Source: Scolanthus callimorphus
Taxonomy: Eukaryota; Cnidaria; Anthozoa; Actiniaria; Edwardsiidae
Reading direction: 5' to 3'
DNA length: 64,000 nt
Assembly (NCBI GenBank): GCA_033964015.1
Contig: CM066913.1
Span: forward strand, 29,042,790-29,106,789
In this document: one piece after another, positions 1 through 13,300 of the stretch
Layout of the letters: every line of letters starts with the position of its first letter
Numbering within the stretch: position 1 is the stretch's first letter
Made by a program: the position numbers and the translations under genes
Notes under the pieces: generated by a model
What the model was told of the DNA's origin: nothing
What the model saw: only the letters and a program-made list of their open reading frames with translations
Databases searched by the model: none

Positions 1-882
1 TCGTAGCACCGTAGTACCGTAGTGGCATATCTTACATACCTTGCACTCTTTCACCGCTTGCGATAAGGTTGAAATAACAAGTGAAGATCGAAGCATGAGT
101 ATCTCGATCTCGGAAAACTGTGATGAATAAAATATATTCCCAGCAAACTGCACCATATTACCGTAGTAGCGTAGTGGGGAAAGGGAATAAAATATATTTC
201 CAGCAAACTTCACCGTATTACCGTAGTAGCGTAGTGGAGAGTGGGAATAAAATATATTTCAAGCAAACTGCACCGTATTACCGTAGTAGCGTAGTGGAGA
301 GTGGGAATGAAATATATTCCCAGCAAACTGCACCGTATTACCGTAGTAGTGTAGTGGAGAGTGGGAATGAAATATATTTCAAGCAAACTGCACCGTATTA
401 CCGTAGTAGCGTAGTGGAGAGTGGGAATGAAGTATATTTCAAGCAAACTGCACCGTATCACCGTAGTAGCGTAGTGGAGAGTGGGAATGAAATATACTTC
501 AAGCAAACTTCACCGTATTACTGTAGTAGCGTAGTGGAGAGTGGAAATGAAATATATTTCAAGCAAACTTCACCGTATTACCGTAGTACTACGCTACTAC
601 GGTAATACGGTTCAGTTTGCTTGAAATATATTTCATTCCCACTCTCTACTACGCTACTACGGTAATACGGTGCAGTTTGCTTGAAGTATATTTCATTCCC
701 ACTCTCCACTACGCTACTACGGTGATACGGTGCAGTTTGCTGGAAATATATTTTATTCATCACACTTTTCCGAGATCGAGATACTCATGCTTCGATCTTA
801 ACTTGTTATTGCAACCTTATCACAAGCAGTGAAAGAATGCAAGGTATGTAAGATATGCCACTACAGTACTACGGTGCTACGA
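1..882. mobile_element. Foldback element with 60-bp minisatellite in both arms
   Basis: The first ~120 bp are inverted at about 770-882 and flank a tandem repeat with an exact 60-bp period. About eight units lie in one orientation (~120-590) and about three in the opposite one (~590-768), meeting at a palindrome near 588-600. The left end matches the right end from base 1, so the element probably extends left of the window. It sits in an XPOT intron. Open frames across the repeat exist only because 60 is divisible by 3. Confidence 0.85.
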
Positions 883-1331
883 GCGTAGTAGAGAAAACCT
901 CGGTCATATATTCGGCCTGGTATAGTATGTGGTCCCCAGGGGTTTGGGTTTTGTGGCATTGACTATTTGTTGTGTATCATTTTTTGTGTGCAAGGAGGAA
1001 AACAGATAGTGAAAATTTGTAGGTTAAAGTTTTAATATTGACAAAAAAATTATAATGATTAATTTGATTAAATATCGTCAAAGCCTTCATAGCCTGATGA
1101 AAACTGAGGTTTGAAGAATTCTTGAGAATTCTCCCAAACATTACCATGAAGGTTTTAATCAGGTTTGTAGGCACAGAAGAAATATTGTTTTATTTCTTTT
1201 ATACCAAAAGATGTGGGAAAGTTTTGTTTTCTAAAAAAATTCTAATAACATGAAGTTCCAAATTCTCCACTCCGTGAATGAGCCATCACATGTTTTTGAG
1301 CAAAAAGTAATTTTCTTTCAATCTAACTTAG

Positions 1332-4300
1332 ACATGAGAATACTGAGATAACAACCCAGCAATCACTCCGTGAGATTTTGATGACCTGGCTACAGAAGCA
1401 ATGTTCTGGAGCAGAGGAGAAGAGCTTCATCAAAAACAAGGCTGCCCAGGTGTTTGCTTTGACATTTGTGGTGGACTATCCACACAAGGTAAGAATCGCT
1501 GATCCCCAAATGTGACCAGCGTTTCCATTCCAAAGAAAACTCCTGTTGCAACGAATTTCAACCCAAAAGTCATTCAGATGAGCTGGAAACTTATTTACAA
1601 ACTTGTTTTTATTACCAAAAAGAAGTGAAAACAGACCTCTTGATTTCAACTGGAGAGCAAACAAACTTTTTCAGTTGATTAATTTTCAAATTCTCAAAGT
1701 AATTTGATTGAGGTTGAGTCTGCATATTATTGTAATTGATTTGACCAAGTCTTTATTTACCAGCAGATAAAAAGATTACCGATCAACAATGTTTCATTTT
1801 TTTTGTTCTGTTACATTTGACTCTGAGAGTGCTAAGTGAAACTGGCACTGTTAGTCTCTTGGATGTTTATATTGCATGTTAATTTGCTTCTGCTCCTCAG
1901 TGGCTATCATTCTTCACTGATTTACACCAACTGTTGGTGGTTGGCTCTGGTGCTGTTGATATGTATCTGCGCATCCTCAAGGCAATCGATGAGGAAGTGG
2001 TCGACAGAGATGTCGTAAGGACTTCAGAGGTACTGATATCAGGGCATCTGACAGGGTGCGGTGGTGCGGATCAGCACAATTTGGCCATTTCCGCACCTTG
2101 AGAGCTTTTTCCGCACAATTTGGAAAAATTCTTGAAAATTCACCTCAGAATCTCAGATCGTCTTTACAGTTATATATTTCCTCAATTTCTAGCATTTTCT
2201 GAGCGATTTGGATGATAAAAGAACGAAAATCTCTAGAAAACTTGACTCTAAAAGTTGCATATCGCTCCCTTACTGAAATTTATACCCAGGCGTTCCTGGT
2301 GACCAAAATAGCCTGGGACCTAGTTTTCACTTTCCTTGGAAAAACGAGAGCTTGCTGAGAGTTTCTCATCAAATTTCTGTCCAAAAACTTGCCCTTTTGA
2401 GTACACAAATGTCCTGTTGATGGAGATAGTGCAACTTTCAGTATGTATAAATTGTTTTAGAGGCGAATTAGACTCGTTTTAGAAGTGTTATTATCAGAAA
2501 TCCAGTAAGTGATTTAGCCTATTTCTCTGTACATTAGCTTAAGTGAACTTTTAACATTTTCCCCCGTTTTATCAAAGCTTTTGTGTGCAAAAGCAGCTTT
2601 TAATATGTATACACAATGGTAGACCATATTTAAACTCTGAAATTGTTTTAGAGGCGAATTGAATTTGTTTTAAGGCATTTAAGAGGCATTTTAATTTCCG
2701 CACAATTTGTATTTTTTCCGCACAATTTGCCTTTTCTTCCGCACATTTTGTCCTGAAATTTCCTTACAATTTCCAAAAAATTTTCGCACCCTGTCAGATG
2801 CCCTGTGATATTAGGGACCAACAGCAAAGCAATTTATACTGTGAATATAACTTCATGAAAACATACCTGCCAACTCTCCCGGTTAAAGTGGCAGACTCCT
2901 GGTTTTTACCCTCAGTATCCCAGGAAAAAAATGAAACTCCCATACATTTACTGTATATCTCCCGGGTACATTTCTTGCGATTTTCTCATATAGTTGTTGT
3001 ATTTGTGACAAAATCTCCCGGTTTTGGAGTTTTCAGGGTTGGCAGGTATGTGAAAATGTTATTTATTAAACCCAAAGATCATAAGTCAAGATAGTCCTTT
3101 TGACTCCTTTTGTCACACAAGAAATGCAGGAATTGCACTTAGATTGAATGTTATTACAGACTGTGAAATTACAAATGTCAAATGATCACAGAGTTCCTCA
3201 TCTGGAAATTTTCTTAGTTGCTACAGAGCTCAAAATTTGCATCTGATACATTTATGACAGATGTAATTAATATGCCCTCCATTTTTTTTACCCTTAACTC
3301 GGGAATCCTATGATCTGTATCAAATGTCAGACTAATTCTGTGAAGTTTTATTCAGGGCCTGACATTAACTGTTTTCATGAGGTGCCATTGGCGACTAATT
3401 CAAACATTTCAGTCGCCAGAAAGCAAAATTTAGTTGCCACATAAACATGGATCTCAGCTGAACTCAGGAAGATGGGGTGCCATTTGGCGACTAGCTCTGA
3501 AATTGTGGTCGCCAAGCCCCCAAATTCAGTCGCCATTGGCGACCATATGGTCGCAGTGTCGGGCCCTGTTTATACTTCTTCAGTGTAAGCAAAAATAAGT
3601 AAAAAAATAGATTACCCCACCCAACTTGGGGTTGGTACAACTTGAAATGCGAGGACCTCGTCCTTGAAAATAGTGACCTTGACCATTATTCTCAAGATCT
3701 CTCCCCCCCCCCCAAAAAAAAAAATGGAAACAACCTTGAAGTTGTAACATGCTCTTCCTTTTTGACATGTTTTAGGAAATGACAAGGAACACTATGATCA
3801 AGGATGTGATGCGAGAGCAGTGTGTTCCAGAGCTTGTGGAGTCTTGGTACAGGATTCTTGTAAGTGTTCATTGTTGCTCTTGCTACTGTTGATTTACTGG
3901 TAATAAATTGTTGCTCCTGTGTTTCTCAACCAATTCTTTTCTCCAGAAAACCTATGAGACAACAGATTCATCATTAACTTGCTCGTGCTTGGAGGTGATT
4001 GGTGCCTATGTGGCCTGGATAGATATTAATCTCATTGCAAATGATAAATTTATTAGGTAGGTTGCTACTTACCATATTTTCCGGTATATAAGACGCACCC
4101 TGAATTTTGAGGTCATTTTGGCGAAAAAATCAATTTCTAAAGATTTTCAATTTGTATTGTGTGCAACAGCACTGCTAGAAAGAAATCCCATGAGAATAGA
4201 CTCGCACTCAGTAAGTGGACAACAACAATAAAAAAGGACAAAAGTGATATCTCACCGCGAACAGATGAGTAAAATATTCCAATGGTTTCTTCATTTTATT

Positions 4301-7300
4301 TGTTTGTTTGAGATAAATCTTGTGCTACACGCGATTTCATGCAAAATTTAAATACTTGTGCTAAAATATCTACATGTAGCCTTTTAGCAGGCGTTTTCAG
4401 GCTGTTTTATAATAAAAATCCCGTAGATCGTAGTCGCGAACGCGAACAAGCACCATCTTGGGCAAGCACAGCACAGCAAGTGACAAGCACAGCCTGGGCC
4501 GAGTGACAAAATCCAAAATGGCGCTCGCAACTACGAACTCCGAGATTTTTGCAAACAAAACGCCTCCAACTACTGCTGGCAGACTTCACTTTTTTATTGG
4601 CAACTGAACCTTGCGACCATGAATCAGTCAATTTGTAAAGGATCTTTTGTTCGGTGGTTATTCAAATTCCAAAAAGCAATGTTCCATGTATAAGACGCAT
4701 CCCGATTTTGAAGGTCATTTTGGTGTGAAAAAAGTGTGACTTATATACTGGAAAATACGGTACTTTTAAAATACATGTAGTCACTTTACTGTGGATGAAA
4801 TGGAAGATGGAAAAATATGGAATAAATTTGTAGACTAACTCTATGCGTAATTATGTTAGTCTATAAAGTAGATGTAGATGTGAATAACAAAAGGATATGG
4901 TAATGATATGATGATGAGGGTGACATTGGTGATATGATGATGTTCACTAAAAGGTGATGATGTTTAAGATACTGGTGGTGATGGCAGGAGCAATATCAAA
5001 TTGCCATGAATTCACTCAATTACTATCTGGTTAACATCTTTAACACCCAAGTGTGAGCGACATTGCATGGGCCTGCACCTTCCTTTTCCAAATGTCTTGT
5101 GAATCTGCACATCTGCATCTGGTAGACAGGCCACACTCTGTTAGATCTTGAGTATCAGTTCCCGCAATGAATTGAAGGTTAAATAAAATGAGCTTTGAAT
5201 GGAGATGGGTAGGAAGGTGTTGAAGATGAGCAATAGTACCGGTAATGGTGGTATGTAAACTTATTTTTCTTATTTTTCCTCAGCACCTTACTTCATCTTC
5301 TATCCACGGATGTTCTGCGAGAGAGTGTGTGTGATTGTTTCCATGAGATTATCAGCAAAGGGATGGATCCTGTGGCCAAAACAGAACTAGTGGAGTCTTT
5401 CATCAACATCCTAGAAAGTGGTGGGGTCTTGCCACCCACAGAGGTACAGTACCTAGGGTACTGTATACACCCGGTTTTCCCGAGACCATTTCCTTAAGGA
5501 ATATCTGTGACCCCTTCAGTTGATAATACCCCTAAGGGGGGAAATTAGAGGCTTCCAGTTTCTTAGCTTTTCTAATAATAAGTGGAACAGCCATTAAACA
5601 ATGTTTGATACAAGGACTTTTTCTCAATTTTCTGCGTTCTAGGCTACTGTACAGGTCACAACTGTGTACTTTTCAGAGTGGCCTTTTCCTTTTTGTTGTT
5701 TTGTTTCGCTCCTGCCTTGTCAGTGCAAATGAGTGCATCTGAAAGAAAACCCTGCCATGTAATATGCAGGCATTTGTTTCTATATGGAAAATTTTTAAGA
5801 GAACATATGGAGGGGTTGGTTCAATAATGACCTAAGTGATTTTTCAGACTTTTTTTCGGTTTAATCTAACCCAAACTTAAATCTAACCCGAAGGCTAAAT
5901 CTAACCCTAAAACTGGGTTTGGTAAAAGTCGCTTTATAAGTGCTTTTTTCAAGTCATTTTCTACTACAGGAGCCACTTTGCTTGCATCATCAAGCAAACA
6001 AAGCCGGTAGAGACCAACTTCTGGAAGAAATTGGGTTAGTTTTGAATCCAAAAGAATGCATTGGGTGCAATATTTAGTTGACAGGTGCGAGTGACTTGGC
6101 ACTTGGAGATTAGGGGCGAAGTGCTGTCAATTTTTTTCAGTTTTACCCACAATGCTTTGTGCTTGAAAAATGGGAAAAGATGTGAACACGTTTGTAAGCC
6201 AAATCAAATGGCTGCTGCTTGGCCTGTTGTGACATTGGGATAATGAGTGAAGGAAATTACATGAAATAAGATGGAATTTTGCTTTGAACGTTGGATTTTG
6301 ACTTTTGACTGACTTTCTTGCCATAAAAATTGGAGTTCAAAAATGATGTTTTCCAGACTTGTTATATGGCGTAAAAATGCATATTTTGAAATTCTCCTGA
6401 AAACAAACCATCATAAATATCTGCCATAAACTTGGACTTGGTGACTTTTTGGTAGTAAAAGCGTAAGGAGCATACTACGGGTAGTTGTCACTTTTCATTC
6501 TCTCAGTTTCAGAATGATGTGATTTTTCAAAGCACACTATAGATGATAAAGCCACTGGTTAGAGGCCGTTTTACAGCATTCTCACAGCGATTTCATGGGG
6601 AAAATACAGAGAGGCTAGTTTTAGGCTATTTTAACAAGGTTTCAGCAATTTGTTTGTCAAAAATCTAAAAATCGTAAAACAGTCTCAAAAATCGCTTAGG
6701 TCGTTATTGAACCAACCCTGTCATATAAGAGTGCACGTCATGTACATGAAGACTGATTCTGACGTTTCTTAGGCTTGTGAGTCACAAGTCAATGTTTTTT
6801 TACATAACCAGAGAGGGGTATGGTAATTTTGTTTTCTTTCTTATGTTTTCTTTCTAGGATACAGACATTGACTTCCTTGCCAAACTTGCTAAGCTGATCA
6901 ATGGTGTTGGGTCTCAACTGATTGTCAGCTACAACAAGTAAGGGTGGCATTGTTATACAATTTCATTAGATGCAATTCAAAACTAATGTGCCTTATGTTT
7001 TCCCCAGGTTGATAAAATCTGGAGACACCACTTCTGCTGCTAAGACGATGCAGGCTGTTGAGAACAAGCTACAGTTACTATTTACGTAAGTTTTATTTGT
7101 AGCACCTTCATAGTTTGACCCCCTCAAGCAGTATCTAGTAGATGGTATGCTAGAGCAGATTTCATATGACTGAAAAGTGCTGTGACACTTGGTGGTACTG
7201 TCACGGTGGTGGTACGGAACATGGCCTGCTGTAGACTGAATGAAACTGTGTAGTTGAGGTAGGGTCGCGGCGCAGGACAACTCTTTCAGGGCACTTTTCA

Positions 7301-10300
7301 CAGTCATACGAAATCTGCTATATGTATATGTTTGTACCACTGTCATTGGTTCGTATATACTCACCACAAAAATTTGCCAAAAATTTGGTACGTTACTCTT
7401 GTAGGTTTCTTGGAAATGATGATGATGATATTTCACACACTGTAAATGGATTTGCACATTCATATTTCACGCTACTAAAGCAGGTACAGTATGGTAAACA
7501 TCAGTTTCATGTATTGCTGTTGCCATATTTCTGTTCTAATGAAGATTTAAAAAAAAAAACATCATATTATTGTGAAAAGAGGTATAGAAGATACAGTCTT
7601 AATTTGCGTAGCTTTTTGAGATTTTAATCCTTTTTCTCATGACCTGATATTTGCTGTTGTAAAGATGGTTAATGGTTCATGACTTCTATTGTATTAGTTG
7701 TAATTTAAATATTCTTTTTGTTCTAGCTATCATCAGTGACTTCACAACAGAAGCAGAACTTAGAGGTGCAAAATGATTGATATGATTAAAAATTATTAAA
7801 AAAGAATAAAAATACAAGATGTTCTGACTCCTTGTAACATGTTGCATATAGAATATGCACAGAAAATTGCATAGAAAACAACATGTAATCGTGCTATTTT
7901 TCATTCATCTATCTAAGGTTCTTCACTAACAATTTCCTTCCATTTCTAGGGTTTATTATATGTTATTATAAAAAGATGAAGTATGACGATTCTTATAATT
8001 TTGGTCAAGAGGTAAGAAAAGTATATAAAAATTGCATTAGTTGCTTCAAATTACGATATGTCATTATAAATTACTTTGACTTTGTTTTAGGGTGAAGATG
8101 AAGTTATGTTTTTAGAATTTAGAAAGGAGATGAAGGTTCTCTTTGACAACATTGCACAACTGGTAAGATTTCCTTTTATGAACTTCTGAATATGCAAAGA
8201 ATAGAATATGTTAGTGTGGGGTGCTCTGACAGAAGACTAAGAAAGGCCAATTCTCAGTGGCAGATCCAGGATTTTTCGGGGGGGGGGGGGGGGGGGTGTC
8301 CATTTCTTCACTTTTCCCAAGAGATGCAACAATATGATTACAGTATGTAGATACCCTGCCACGGTCTTGGTATCACAGTTAAATCCCTATTGTTTAATAT
8401 CTACTGTTTAAATGAGATTAGTCATAATCAGAGTTAACTGGTCAATAAAGCTGCCACTTCAAATATTGCTTGTTGCATGCCACGGCTGAGCTATAATGGC
8501 TTATTGGCTGCTGAAGAGCCATATTACTATGTGTCACCATCTACCGAGCCTGCAGTCTGGCCTAGTTGGCTTGCGCTTGCCCTGGAGGCGCATGCGCACT
8601 TCGTGGGCGGATTGCGCTATCGGCCATGTGCTTTTGCTCAATAGTCGGTAGTGCAAAGCTTAATCATTGTACACGTTTTTCTTTTCAAAATGTCAGACAC
8701 TCATGGAAGGTTCTGGATCCGCCACTGATTCTAATTGGTAGATAATCCTTCTCGACATTTGCAGTTGGATCAACCAATGACATATCAAGACATATCAAGA
8801 TAGTTCCCATTGAAATGTGTCGTTTTCTATATATGGAGGTTTTACATGCCATCTTTGATTTGGCCCCAGGAGCCCGGAAATTCCAACACAGGTAGCCCGC
8901 GTCACGCACGGGTTGGCATTGACAAAACGACACATTTATCTTGATATGTGATGGACACCATCTATGGAAAAGTTTGAAGTCCTAGATTCTAGGCTTCTGT
9001 TTTGTCTGCTAATGTTTCATTATTATTGTTTTCCCCCAGGATCCTTATTTAGTACTTATCATAGTTCACAATGTGCTGAACTCAGCTATAGGGTAAGCTA
9101 TTATCAGATAAATTGTTTGCTTGCACATCTGTCTGTTTGTCCATTCCATCAATAAGTTGGTGGGTTGACTGGTTTCTATATTCTTTTCAACTTTTTTAGG
9201 AGATTGGAAGAAGCAGAGTTTATGGATGTTGAAATAGCAGTGCGACTTGTGTTCATGTTAGGAGAAGGAATTCCTGTAAGTATTTGCTGCCTAGGTGTGA
9301 GATGTTTATCATTCAATAAATTGCTCTTTAAACAGGGCTTCTGGAAAAACTACTGAAATTACTTGGGATTTGAGGGGAAAATACATGCAACATTACGTGC
9401 AAAATCATCAATTGCGCGGGATTGCGTAATAATTTTGCAGGAGATGTGCAAAATTACGCAGAAAAAGTGAATTACGCGGGATTGCGCAATACTTTTAGAG
9501 CAATTTAGCCATGTACCACCCATAGACCAAATCGGCTAACGGTGTTTACATCTTGTTGCCACCTAATTCAGATCATGTGATGATTCCTTTACAATTGTGG
9601 GTGGTTGGTTACAATTGTCAAATTTTCATCACTTGACCAAGTGCATGAGTGTATGTGCAGAACCAACGAAAGTATCCACCCAAAGGAATCATCACATGAT
9701 CTGAATTGGGTGGCAACAAGATGTAAACACCGTTAGCCATGGTTCGTATGCGTCCTGGAATATCCTTGAGTTTCATTTCCTTCCTGGAAAGTCCTGGAAT
9801 TTTAAGGAAAATCCTGGAAAATGTTTCAACTCAAATGTGGTTGAATCAGTCAGTTTCATGGATCTGATTTTGAGCTGCAAATTATGGCATCCTCCAGACA
9901 TATCATTTTTTTGGCAGGGCATTTCTACCCAATAAAAACTCCTGGAAAACTCCTGGAACAATAACCAAAAACTTCCTGAAAAATCCTGGATTTTTGTCAT
10001 TCAGAAATCGTGCAAACCCTGGTTAGCAATTTGGGTCTATTTGGGACTAGATATATTTTCTGCAACCGTGCAGCATCATTAACTAGGACCCGGTGATGAC
10101 ATGTTGATTACTCCACCTTTCAGGGACAGCAGCTGTACACAGACTCTTCTAGATTCGCCCTTCTACAACAGATGATGAGTGCTGTGAGTAATATCAATAT
10201 GTTTGGAAGTCAATCTCATTGGTACATTGCGATGTTAATAGTTATTCTTAACTCTTTCTCTAGATTGTGACAAGCAGGGTATCCTACTATGCCCACACGG

Positions 10301-13300
10301 CTGTATCTCAATTGGTAGGTACTGCCTTGCCAGGAATTATAAAATAATTTGTACATATATAGAGCAGATGACTATAAAAAACCAAACACAAATACAAAAC
10401 ACTAGCTAATCAGGAGTGGTAGCCATTAAACAATAATGAAACCAATCAGGAGGTGAAATAAGTCAGAGTTGCGTTTAGTCATGACGTGGTGAGCAATGCG
10501 CATTTTTTTTTATAATTCGCAATTTGATTGGCTGAAAGATGGAAGACTTTGCTCTCAACCAATAGAAACACTGATTGAACACAAGTCTGGCTTACTTATC
10601 CGCTCTATTGAATAAAGTTCACAAACTCGTTACAAGTGCACGTATTTAGGAGCCTCTGAGTTGACTCTGATGAAAGTCAAAGTTACTAAAAACTAATGGA
10701 AACAGCTGAAAGTTTCCTTTTATGGACTTTAAGCACCATAGCAACTTCTTGTACTAAGATCTCACTGTACGGCGAGCAATTGTGAAGTTGCATTTATAGG
10801 CAGACTGCTTGTTGACTGCTTATTGCCTTTATTATTTCCAGTTCTTTGAGACTGTTGTAAGATATGAAAGATACTTCGCTAGTCAGCCTCAGCATATCCC
10901 TACTGTACTGGTAAGTGGCAGCAGTATTCCCTTTCCGTTTTAAGTGCCAGCAGTATTTCTTTTCTGGCCTTGGGGGAGTAGTTTTGAGTATTGATAGAAT
11001 TGATATTTATTTATTTCTATTTTCAGATTGCATTTCTTGATGAAAGAGGGCTGCGTCATCCCAATGCAGTAGTCCGAAGCAGATGTTGTTACTTGCTCTC
11101 CAGATTTGTCAAGGCCCACAGGTGAGCTCCATGCAGTTTTGAACATTTTTTGTAGAAATTGTATGCTAAGCAGCTGTTTTTTTATTTTGTTTTGTTTCCT
11201 AGAAATCACATGCAAAAATATGTAGATGATGTCCTGAAAAGGTTACAAGGTCTTCTTGTGATTACTCCTGTAAGTTCCCAATAATGTATGCATGGGAATG
11301 CACTCTATTCTAACGGTATTAAAGCAATGCAGGACTAACTAGATCCTAGAAAGTCTTTGAAAGCCAAAAAATGTTAACACCCCGGATAAAAAACAAACGA
11401 TCGATCACTTTTTCAACTTCGGTTAACTCGTGACGATTTCGGTCGATCGAAATGATCACATGGTTCTGTATTTCTTTTGTTTGACGCTTGAAATGTACAG
11501 AAAGGTGACCATTTCGATGTCCATGAATTGATGACCATGAATTTTTCAAAATCTACTCAGTAGTACAAAAAATAGCCTGCACAAAAACGGAAGCAGATAA
11601 TATTTGAGGGCAATTGACAAGATGTGGTAATGGGTATACGCATCATAGATCAATTTCTGCACCGTCGCTGCACAATGTGCAATCGTCTTTTTGACCGTTT
11701 GCACACACAATTTGACCTACCATTAACGTCCATCCATGAAGCGTGACGATTTTTTCGCGGTGGTTTATGTTTCAAACATGCATGTTTTGTCAAAAAGAAG
11801 TCTCGTTTATCGCTTGCCGATTGGCTGCAGTTTTGACCGTTATGCCAATCAGAGAGCGAGAAACGTGACTAGTTAGACAAAACGTGCATGTTTGAAAAGT
11901 AAACCAACGCGAAACAATTGTCACAATGCATGGATGGACGCAAATAGTAGTTCCGGTCCCGGGTGCTTGTGAACCCCCTCTGGATTGTCTCCCGGTGCAA
12001 TGGCCTGACTCTCAAAGCCACTACATATACTGTGAAACAGCCCTCATGTTTGTAGGCTGCTTAGCAGCTACTTGTGCCATCCAATGCAGCCCGTAAGTCC
12101 TCCAACCTCTCCTTGTCTAGCAGTCACGTATTCCGACTGCTTTGAATTCCCGGACGGATTCAGCACGATGAGGAGAAGACCTTTTCTCTTCTTTCTAAGA
12201 GCTGGTTCCGGAAACATTGTTCAGAAGAATTATGCTTTAGGGTGTTGTAATGGCTTGATTGGCCGTTTTCACACTAGAAGACGAACAAATCGTCTAGACG
12301 GACCGTCTTTGTACGTCTAGTGTGAATTCAGGTCGGACTTTAGTCGATTTGTTCGTCTATACGAACAAGTTGTCTATGAAAAATCGTCTTCCTAGACAGC
12401 CAAACAGATGAACAAATTCAGACGATTTGTTCGTCTGAAAATTTGTTCGTCCCGTTTTCACATCAGACGATTTGTTCGTCTACAGACGATTTGTCCGTCC
12501 AGACGATTTGTTCGTCTCTAGTGTGAAAACGGCCATTAGTTATGTTTTATTTATTATGTGTTTTAGGACAATGGCTATCAACATTTCCTTTCATCAGACG
12601 AGCAGGTACTTTACCTTTTGACTGATTTGGTCATCATTAACTTTTTCTTTTATTGACATGTCTATTTTGTAGTAACTTAAAAATTCCTTTTCCCATCAGT
12701 TGTTTCTGTATGAGAGTGCGGGGATGCTTATTGCCTCTGCTGGAGTTTCACAAGAGGTGGGTGTTGTAGTTCACATAAGAACGGTGACAAGCAAACAGGC
12801 AAATAAGATTGTAGTAGAATTAGAGCTTCCCTACTTCATGATTTACGGACCATTCTACTGCACCATTATTATTTTGCTTTTGAAATAACATTCTTTTACT
12901 GCGATTTTCATAACTCTACACCGACCAACAAACCACGGTTTGGCTTCCGTCAATTAAACGAGTGAACAACTCTGTGTGACTTCACGGAGTCTTTGAGAGA
13001 TCTTGTGAACTAATAGGGGCTAGCCAGGCTTTAAAACACTGAATTATGAAAATCGCAGCAAGTGAGTGGTATGAAAATAAAGATGTTACATTGTATCGTA
13101 TTATAGTTAATATCGGTTCTATGTTTTGCTTTTGTAGAAACAACTGATATACATGGAGAGTCTTCTGTCACCAGTTATTGTCAAATTTGACATTGTGCTG
13201 AACAAGGTACAAATATTTTTTTCAAGAGATGGTGCGTATATTTATGCTACCAGTGTCGAAATGAAAGTGGGTTCAAGTGGTGAACAATACGTTATATAAA

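Larger units (their letters stand above)
1332..9275 (+). other. XPOT: XPOT exons 1-13 (window numbering)
   Basis: Coordinates read from splice sites and protein homology: 1332-1488, 1901-2029, 3776-3859, 3947-4056, 5284-5443, 6858-6937, 7008-7085, 7405-7483, 7727-7765, 7950-8011, 8091-8162, 9040-9092, 9200-9275. All introns are GT...AG. Exon 1 starts in phase, with one base completing a codon from an upstream exon outside the window. Exon 10 must be 63 nt to keep frame but is 62. Confidence 0.9.

Noticed and set aside
120..763. 161-residue and smaller repetitive proteins near the left edge
   Set aside because: They are the 60-bp minisatellite of a foldback element, read in both directions.
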